Positions 6,665 through 10,467 of a stretch of DNA of 10,467 nt are shown one piece after another (the first letter of the stretch is position 1; each line of letters opens with the position of its first letter). The position numbers and the translations under genes were made by a program. The notes under the pieces were generated by a model. That model searched no databases, was not told the origin of the DNA, and saw only the letters and a list, made by a program, of their open reading frames with translations. Location: contig JAAFHN010000059.1 of NCBI GenBank assembly GCA_013298415.1, positions 1 through 10,467 on the forward strand. Direction: 5' to 3'. This DNA is from Comamonadaceae bacterium (lineage in GTDB: Bacteria; Pseudomonadota; Gammaproteobacteria; Burkholderiales; Burkholderiaceae_C).

Positions 6665-7234
6665 CTAATAAACCTTGAAGTAATCAAACGGCTCTTTACA
6701 GTTTAGGCAGCGGTATTGGGCCTTGCAGGCGGTGGAGCCGAAGAAATTGACTTCCACAGTGTCTTCAGACGTGCATTGGGGGCAGGGGATGCTGTTTTCG
6801 GCATCATCTTGCCCCTCTGTCCTAGCATTTACAACGTGTAGTGCTACGAGTTTTACAGCGTTCATCGCTGCCTCGCCGCTCGGCGGGGCGATGCCGTATT
6901 GACGCAGCTTTTCTTGTGCAGCGGGGCCGATCCAGTCGGACGTCCAGGCGGGCGCGAGCTGGGTGCGCACTCGGGCTGGGATCTCGTGGGCATCCAGCTC
7001 AGCCAAGATGTCGTCTTTGATCGCATCCATCGCCGGGCAGCCGCTGTAGGTGGGCGTGATGACGACCTCCACCACCCAGCCGGCACCATGCGGCACCGCC
7101 CGCACGTCGCGCAAGATGCCCAGATCTTCGATGTTCACCACTGGGATTTCGGGGTCGGGCACCGATGCGGCCAGCGTGCGTGCCCGAGCCACGATGCTTG
7201 CCAGCTCTGGCGGCGCGCTTAAGTGATCGCTCAC
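6665..7234 (-). CDS. paaD: Phenylacetate degradation protein PaaD (MIP18/DUF59 family)
   Basis: A 189-residue protein required with PaaABCE for phenylacetyl-CoA epoxidation and thought, from its MIP18/DUF59 relationship, to assist iron or Fe-S maturation rather than catalysis. The N-terminal domain shows VPDPEIPVVNIEDLGILRDV (about 25-44) and TPTYSGCPAMDAI with Cys66. The C-terminal zinc-ribbon-like part has CPQC (151, 154), FGSTACKA (Cys170) and CLNC (176, 179) before EPFDYFK. I chose GTG 7234 because it makes a 4-bp GTGA overlap with the paaC stop and lies 6 nt after AAGG (7244-7241). GTG 7237 is also possible and adds one residue. The 28-residue link between the two domains (about 121-149) has an unusual composition and resembles the PaaE linker. 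The paaE gene follows after a 150-bp repeat-bearing gap. Confidence 0.94.
   Translation of the reverse strand: MSDHLSAPPELASIVARARTLAASVPDPEIPVVNIEDLGILRDVRAVPHGAGWVVEVVITPTYSGCPAMDAIKDDILAELDAHEIPARVRTQLAPAWTSDWIGPAAQEKLRQYGIAPPSGEAAMNAVKLVALHVVNARTEGQDDAENSIPCPQCTSEDTVEVNFFGSTACKAQYRCLNCKEPFDYFKVY
6797..6862 (-). repeat. In-frame linker sequence in paaD related to one in paaE
   Basis: This segment encodes PaaD residues 125-146, joining the DUF59 domain to the cysteine-rich C-terminal domain. The core NARTEGQDDA corresponds to NTRTEPQNDA in PaaE, with the identical nine bases AGGACAGAG (plus-strand CTCTGTCCT at 6815-6823). The stretch is visibly richer in A and T, and uses AGG, GTA and CTA codons that appear uncommon in the neighbouring paa genes. 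It may be a copy of a small repeat inserted in frame and tolerated because the linker is flexible. I vaguely associate part of it with short GCTAG-containing repeats of Comamonadaceae but cannot confirm this. Confidence 0.45.
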
Positions 7235-8022
7235 CACACGCCTTGCGGATGCGCCCGGGCCAGGCTTTGCATCTCGGCCAGCAGTGGGCTCAAATGCACG
7301 GTGTGGATGCCGCTTTTGCCTCGTGGCGTGAAGCCGCCATCTGCGGGCCGTTGCAGCGTGGCTTCGGTCAAAGCGTCGTTCACGGCGTCGTTCCAGCCAG
7401 TGCGCAAGGCCGCGGGATCGTGGCCAATGCCCGCTGCCAAGGTCGCAGCTTCAATCGCGCTTGTTGCGAAAAACTCCTGGGTGTAGGGCCAAAGCACGCG
7501 CAGCGAGGCTTGCACGCGAGCATGCGACTCGGCCGTGCCGTCACCGAGCCGCACCAGCCAATCTCTGCTGGTGCGCAGGTGGTAGCGGGTTTCTTTGATC
7601 GATTTGGCGGCAATGGCGGCAATCGTGGCGTCCGCGCTTTGCAGCAATGCATGCCATTGGGCGAACGCATAGGTGCTGTAGAGAAAATTACGGCAAATGG
7701 TGGTGCCGAAATCGCGCTCGTGTTTGGCGGTGGTGGTGAGCAGACCTTCATGTGCATCAAAGTGCGGCAATTCGAGCAAACTCAAATTGCGAAACTCATG
7801 CGCTTCTCTGAAATAGGCGAATTGATCTTCGTTTGAATCATTGCCAGATAGCTCAGCCGCATATTGGTAAAGCATCCGCGCCTGGCCAATCAAATCCAAG
7901 CTCATGTTGGCTTGGGCAATGTCTTCTTCCAGCGTGGGCCCATTGCTGCACCATTCGACGTTGCGCTGGCCCAAGATCAGCGCATTGTCGGCCAATTGAA
8001 GAACGTAGGGCAGCGTGCTCAC
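7231..8022 (-). CDS. paaC: Phenylacetyl-CoA epoxygenase structural subunit PaaC
   Basis: A 263-residue ferritin-like helical protein that pairs with PaaA in the epoxygenase core; it does not itself carry the catalytic diiron site. Family signatures are LQLADNALILGQRNVEWC (about 8-25), EEDIAQANMSLDLIGQARML (32-51), FREAHEFRNLSLLELPHFD (71-89), and the C-terminal AEMQSLARAHPQGVW. The start GTG 8022 overlaps the paaB stop by 4 bp (GTGA), and the stop overlaps paaD in the same way, so B, C and D form a tightly coupled translational unit. This contrasts with the repeat-filled gaps on either side of BCD. The length matches the family. Confidence 0.96.
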   Translation of the reverse strand: MSTLPYVLQLADNALILGQRNVEWCSNGPTLEEDIAQANMSLDLIGQARMLYQYAAELSGNDSNEDQFAYFREAHEFRNLSLLELPHFDAHEGLLTTTAKHERDFGTTICRNFLYSTYAFAQWHALLQSADATIAAIAAKSIKETRYHLRTSRDWLVRLGDGTAESHARVQASLRVLWPYTQEFFATSAIEAATLAAGIGHDPAALRTGWNDAVNDALTEATLQRPADGGFTPRGKSGIHTVHLSPLLAEMQSLARAHPQGVW

Positions 8023-8297
8023 ATGTGCCCCACATCGTCTGGAATGGCATAAAAGGTGGGATGCCGATAAATCTTGTCGGCCATCGGGTCAAACATCTCG
8101 GCTTTGTCATCGGGCTGCGATGCCGTGATGTCGGTGCTTTTGACCACCCAGATGCTCACGCCCTCTTGCCTGCGTGTGTACACGTCGCGTGCCAGCGTGA
8201 GCGCTTGCTCCACGTCGGCCGCATGCAAACTGCCGCAATGCTTGTGTTCCAAGCCTTGCTTGGAGCGGATGAAAATCTCAAAAAGGGTGGTGCTCAT
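8019..8297 (-). CDS. paaB: Phenylacetyl-CoA epoxygenase subunit PaaB
   Basis: A 92-residue small subunit that bridges PaaA-PaaC units in the epoxygenase complex. The sequence is highly typical: FEIFIRSKQGLEHKHCGSLH (6-25), then ARDVYTRRQEGVSIWVVKS, ending DPMADKIYRHPTFYAIPDDV. ATG 8297 gives the expected N-terminus. The sense strand just upstream is C-rich (CCCC directly before ATG) with no Shine-Dalgarno sequence. The complementary plus strand carries a G-quadruplex motif. It is separated from paaA by 334 bp of repeats, an unusually large interruption for this operon, yet overlaps paaC by 4 bp. Confidence 0.96.
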   Translation of the reverse strand: MSTTLFEIFIRSKQGLEHKHCGSLHAADVEQALTLARDVYTRRQEGVSIWVVKSTDITASQPDDKAEMFDPMADKIYRHPTFYAIPDDVGHM

Positions 8298-8328
8298 GGG
8301 GTGTCAGGGGCGTAGGGGGCGTAGGGGG
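8298..8328 (+). other. G-quadruplex motif on the template strand at the paaB start
   Basis: Four guanine runs lie on the plus strand: GGGG 8298-8301, GGGG 8307-8310, GGGGG 8315-8319 and GGGGG 8324-8328, with loops of 5, 4 and 4 nt. This meets the usual sequence definition of a potential four-layer quadruplex. It includes a 9-bp tandem (CGTAGGGGG twice). The plus strand is the template for paa transcription, so a folded quadruplex would lie directly before the paaB start codon. Whether it folds in the cell is unknown. Confidence 0.65.
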
Positions 8329-8426
8329 CAATTTCACAGGAGATCAGGAGATCAGGAAGAAACAGCCAAAAGTTCGAAATTGATAGCAAGAAACATTGAT
8401 TTCATATCGACAGTGAGTCGATTTAA

Positions 8427-8555
8427 CCTGATTGGGACCATGCCTCAGATGCGCCAACCCGTCCGTTCAGGCTGAGCCTGTCGAAGCCCCTGGCGATGCC
8501 CAACGACCAAGCTCAGGGCGAACGGGTTTCCATCTGAGGCATGGTCCTAATCAGG
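8427..8555. mobile_element. MITE-like insertion, 129 bp, with 25-bp terminal inverted repeats
   Basis: The first 25 bases, 8427-8451, and the reverse complement of the last 25, 8531-8555, agree at 24 positions. Both begin CCTGATT and contain GGACCATGCCTCAGATG. Immediately outside lie CGATTTAA (8419-8426) and CGATTTGA (8556-8563), an 8-bp direct repeat with one difference, as expected for an aged target-site duplication. It has no coding capacity, so it would need a transposase supplied from elsewhere. I cannot name the parent insertion sequence. It sits inside the loop of the larger palindrome, so it arrived later than that element. Confidence 0.72.
8463..8525. repeat. REP-like palindrome at the centre of the nested elements
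   Basis: The left arm 8463-8483 (CCGTTCAGGCTGAGCCTGTCG) and the right arm 8504-8525 (reverse complement CCGTTCGCCCTGAGCTTGG, then TCG) are variants of the same unit in inverted order, with a loop of about 20 nt. Each arm is of the type CCGTTC-x3-CTGAGC-TGTCG, which I recall as an abundant extragenic palindrome in proteobacterial genomes. The left arm is itself a palindrome (CAGGCT-G-AGCCTG). It forms the core of the 129-bp insertion. Confidence 0.65.
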
Positions 8556-8631
8556 CGATTTGAGTGAGAAAAACAGAAAAATGGCTGTTTTCCTTCAACT
8601 CCTTGTCTCTTGATCTCCTGTGAAACTGCCC

Positions 8632-9660
8632 CTAAGCAGCTTTGAGATCCACAGCCCTTTTTGCCGCATAGGCCTCAGCCGCTTCTCGCACCCATGCCCC
8701 TTGCGCATGCGCCTTCTTGTGGGTGGCCAGGCGCTCGGCGTTGCAGGGGCCGTTGCCGCCGACCACTTGCCAGAACTCATCCCAATCGATCTCGCCAAAG
8801 TCGTGGGCTTGGCGGGTGTCGTTCCATTTCAGATCGGGGTCGGGCAGCGTCACGCCGAGCACCTTGGCCTGCGGCACGGTTGCGTCTACAAATCGTTGGC
8901 GCAGCTCGTCGTTTGAGAGGCGCTTGATGCCCCAGCGCATGCCTTGCGCGCTGTTGGGGCTGTTGGCATCCGGTGGGCCAAACATGGCCAGCACCGGCCA
9001 CCACCAACGGTTCACTGCGTCTTGCACCATCTCGCGCTGGGCAGTGGTGCCCTTCATCATCGCCATCAGGCTTTCAAAGCCTTGGCGCTGGTGGAAGCTC
9101 TCTTCTTTGCAAACGCGGATCATGGCCCGGGCATATGGGCCGTAGCTGCATCTGCAAATCGGCACTTGGTTCATGATGGCCGCGCCGTCCACCAGCCAGC
9201 CGATCACGCCCACATCGGCCCACGTGAGCGTGGGGTAGTTGAAGATGCTCGAATACTTGGCTTTGCCCTCATGAAGGGCCTGCACCATCTCTTCGCGGCT
9301 CGTGCCCAGGGTTTCGCCCGCGCTGTAGAGGTAGAGGCCATGGCCCGCTTCGTCTTGCACCTTGGCGAGCAGAATGGCTTTGCGTTTGAGTGAGGGCGCG
9401 CGGCTGATCCAGTTGCCCTCGGGCTGCATGCCAATGATTTCGCTGTGCGCATGCTGGCTGATTTGCCTAACGAGCGTTTTGCGGTAGGCCTCGGGCATCC
9501 AGTCTTGCGGCTCGATGCGGCCATCGGCATCAATTTTTGCGTCGAACTTGGCTTGAAGCGCGGTCAACTGCGCCGCATCGGGCGAGCCCACTGCGCTCAA
9601 GTGCCGCTTGGGCAAAGCCTCGCCCGCAGGGGGCGGCATATCCATCGCTTGGGTGTACAT
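8632..9660 (-). CDS. paaA: Phenylacetyl-CoA epoxygenase catalytic subunit PaaA
   Basis: A 342-residue diiron oxygenase subunit that inserts one oxygen atom of O2 into phenylacetyl-CoA to give the 1,2-epoxide. Ferritin-like motifs are visible: HSEIIGMQPEGNW with Glu74, the KVQDEAGHGLYLYSA block with Glu104-x2-His107, and CKEESFHQRQGFESL with Glu186/187 and His190. The segments NRWWWPVLAMFGPPD and DPDLKWND are family hallmarks. The frame is open up to 9753, but I chose ATG 9660 because the protein then starts MYTQAMD, as PaaA proteins do. GGAG (plus-strand CTCC at 9668-9671) lies 7 nt upstream of it, while the extra 31 residues look non-coding and would cover the promoter. It is the first gene of the operon and ends at the edge of a palindromic element. 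Confidence 0.96.
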   Translation of the reverse strand: MYTQAMDMPPPAGEALPKRHLSAVGSPDAAQLTALQAKFDAKIDADGRIEPQDWMPEAYRKTLVRQISQHAHSEIIGMQPEGNWISRAPSLKRKAILLAKVQDEAGHGLYLYSAGETLGTSREEMVQALHEGKAKYSSIFNYPTLTWADVGVIGWLVDGAAIMNQVPICRCSYGPYARAMIRVCKEESFHQRQGFESLMAMMKGTTAQREMVQDAVNRWWWPVLAMFGPPDANSPNSAQGMRWGIKRLSNDELRQRFVDATVPQAKVLGVTLPDPDLKWNDTRQAHDFGEIDWDEFWQVVGGNGPCNAERLATHKKAHAQGAWVREAAEAYAAKRAVDLKAA

Positions 9661-9699
9661 ACAGGCGCTCCAGGCCCGGGTTCTGGGGCCGGTGAGGCA

Positions 9700-9731
9700 A
9701 GTATAGCGAATTAATCGACCGAATGGTTGGT
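9700..9731 (-). promoter_or_regulatory. Probable paaA promoter with overlapping operator-like dyad
   Basis: On the minus strand a good -10 box, TATACT, lies at 9705-9700, about 40 nt upstream of the paaA start codon. No good -35 hexamer is found 16-18 nt further upstream. Instead the imperfect dyad ACCAACCATTCGGT (9731-9718) lies there, with outer half-sites ACC-x-A and T-x-GGT. A regulator binding it would cover the -35 region. Phenylacetate operons are often controlled by PaaR- or PaaX-type repressors, but I cannot assign this site to one, and no such gene is in the window. Confidence 0.5.
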
Positions 9732-9740
9732 GAATTCCAT

Positions 9741-9754
9741 GTTGCCTGGGCAAC
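9741..9754. promoter_or_regulatory. Perfect 6-bp-arm dyad upstream of the paaA promoter
   Basis: GTTGCC-TG-GGCAAC forms a perfect inverted repeat with a 2-bp centre, three bases after the end of the GGDEF-like gene and about 36 bp upstream of the -10 box. The loop is too short and no T-run follows on either strand, so an intrinsic terminator is unlikely. The form suits a dimeric helix-turn-helix regulator. Its location would allow control of paaA. Confidence 0.4.
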
Positions 9755-9757
9755 GAG

Positions 9758-10467
9758 CTATTCCAGCATCGCCGGTGCGGTGTTGATGCCTTCTCTGAGC
9801 TGCATCAGCGCCTCGTCGTAGATGGCTTGCGCGTCTTCGGGGCGGTCGGCGGGTCTGAACACGCGTTCCACGGTATTCATCACCAAAGTTTGGCCTGGAA
9901 TGGTGAAGCCGCTGAGGGCCATGTCGTCCAAGCGGCGCAGCTCATCAATTTGCTCGCGCAGTTTCGCGGGGTTTTTGTCGCCCATCAGCGCCATCGCGTA
10001 GCCACCTTTGATGCGACAGAGCGCTGCGTTGGCGGGCATGTTTTTGCGGAGGATTTGCGAGAGCAGCATGGCGCGCGCGGCACGCGAGGCGTCATCGGCA
10101 TCGCTGCCAAATTCATGCGGATTCAGCAGGCGCATGGCGACGATGCCCACATGCGCTTGGCCGAGCTGCACATCACGCAGACCGCGTCTCATCAGCTCCA
10201 CAAACCCGGCAGGCAGCCAAGCACCCGTCACCGGGTCGAGCACGGCTTTGCGCTGGTTGCGCTCCAGCTCGGCCAAGTAGCGCTTTTGCTGATCTGCCAT
10301 CGCGCTCACGCGCAGCTCGGATTCGGCCATGCGCGCCAGGTCGTTCATGATTTCCATGTCTTCGCGCTCGAAGCTGCGGGGCATGCGGTCAATGGCGCAC
10401 AAAGTGCCCGCCAGCAAGCCCGGCGCAATCTCCAGCGGCATGCCCAAGTAAGAGCGGATGTGCGGCG
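9758..10467 (-). CDS. GAF domain protein with degenerate GGDEF domain (5' partial)
   Basis: The 3' part of a gene whose start lies beyond the window; the frame is open to the end. The visible N-terminal part (PHIRSYLGMPLEIAPGLLAG, then TLCAIDRMPRSF and EREDMEIMNDLARM) is the end of a GAF sensor domain. A helical connector (ADQQKRYLAELERNQRK) leads to a GGDEF-type fold beginning DPVTGAWLPAGFVELM, equivalent to the usual DxLTGLxNRRxF. The signature loop reads CRIKGGYAMALMG where active diguanylate cyclases have R-x-GGDEF-A, so the Asp-Glu-Phe residues are missing. The metal-binding Asp region is also unlike active enzymes. It is probably not a diguanylate cyclase; it may act as a GAF-regulated sensor or partner protein. 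It is on the same strand as paaA but separated by 97 bp with a promoter. Confidence 0.8.
   Translation of the reverse strand, partial: PHIRSYLGMPLEIAPGLLAGTLCAIDRMPRSFEREDMEIMNDLARMAESELRVSAMADQQKRYLAELERNQRKAVLDPVTGAWLPAGFVELMRRGLRDVQLGQAHVGIVAMRLLNPHEFGSDADDASRAARAMLLSQILRKNMPANAALCRIKGGYAMALMGDKNPAKLREQIDELRRLDDMALSGFTIPGQTLVMNTVERVFRPADRPEDAQAIYDEALMQLREGINTAPAMLE

Larger units (their letters stand above)
8324..8633. repeat. Palindromic element, copy 2, filling the paaA-paaB gap
   Basis: The outer arms pair 8324-8346 with 8611-8633 (21 of 23 positions), including a perfect 15-bp TTTCACAGGAGATCA at 8332-8346. They continue through AGGAGATC-type units to CAGCCA (8363-8368) and TGGCTG (8582-8587). 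It is the same family as the paaD-paaE copy. The outer edge reaches the paaA stop codon (TAG at 8634-8632), so the element begins exactly where paaA ends. The inner part of the original loop (about 8369-8418, containing TTCGAAATTGATAGC) is interrupted by a separate 129-bp element with its own terminal repeats. The 334-bp gap 8298-8631 therefore contains only repeats and the quadruplex motif; I see no gene in it. Confidence 0.8.

Noticed and set aside
7165..7836. Plus-strand open frame opposite paaC and paaD (223 codons)
   Set aside because: The minus strand encodes clear PaaC and PaaD here; the plus-strand frame has no family features.
9661..9753. Extended N-terminus of PaaA starting at 9753
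   Set aside because: The extra 31 residues do not resemble PaaA and would cover the -10 box and operator-like dyad. ATG 9660 has a ribosome-binding site and gives the typical MYTQ start.
9741..9754. GTTGCC/GGCAAC dyad considered as a terminator of the GGDEF-like gene
   Set aside because: The loop is only 2 nt and no T-run follows; an operator is more likely.
10445..10447. TTG at 10447 as the start of the GAF/GGDEF protein
   Set aside because: The frame stays open upstream and reads PHIRSY, which continues the GAF domain, so the gene is cut by the window edge.

Overview
The window looks like a chromosomal segment from a betaproteobacterium of the order Burkholderiales, probably a Comamonadaceae-type genome. 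The reasons are the GC-rich coding sequence, a compact paaABCDE block, a GcvA-like LysR regulator, and a REP-like palindrome (CTGAGCCTGTCGAAG type) that I recall as common in such genomes. No database search was possible. Family calls rest on motifs read by eye.

Layout. (1) Positions 2-4324, plus strand: four adjacent genes forming a TelA (toxic anion resistance) locus. They are a membrane-anchored protein of unknown function (5' end outside the window), a short protein that appears to be a divergent and truncated relative of TelA, TelA itself, and a four-helix membrane protein. The second and third overlap by 4 bp. (2) Positions 4354-5223, plus strand: a LysR-type regulator. (3) Positions 5224-5428: a convergent intergenic region holding a long imperfect inverted repeat with A/T-rich arms. 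(4) Positions 9660-5429, minus strand: paaA, paaB, paaC, paaD and paaE, the complete phenylacetyl-CoA 1,2-epoxygenase (ring 1,2-monooxygenase) set. A probable promoter lies before paaA. (5) Positions 10467-9758, minus strand: the 3' part of a GAF plus degenerate-GGDEF protein that runs off the window.

The paa genes work together as follows. PaaA is the catalytic diiron subunit, PaaC its structural partner, PaaB a small bridging subunit, and PaaE the flavin/[2Fe-2S] reductase that feeds electrons from NAD(P)H. PaaD is a MIP18/DUF59-type factor thought to help metal-centre maturation. Together they epoxidise phenylacetyl-CoA at the start of aerobic phenylacetate catabolism. The later paa genes are not in the window.

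The unusual part is repeat DNA within the paa operon. The paaA-paaB gap (334 bp) and the paaD-paaE gap (150 bp) each carry a copy of the same palindromic element, with arms built from an 8-bp AGGAGATC unit. The copy between paaA and paaB has a second element inserted in its loop (129 bp, 25-bp terminal inverted repeats with one mismatch, imperfect 8-bp flanking duplication). That element in turn contains a REP-like palindrome, giving three nested palindromes. A four-run G-quadruplex motif abuts the paaB start codon. In addition, the interdomain linkers of PaaD and PaaE share a related in-frame sequence, which may be a degraded intragenic repeat.
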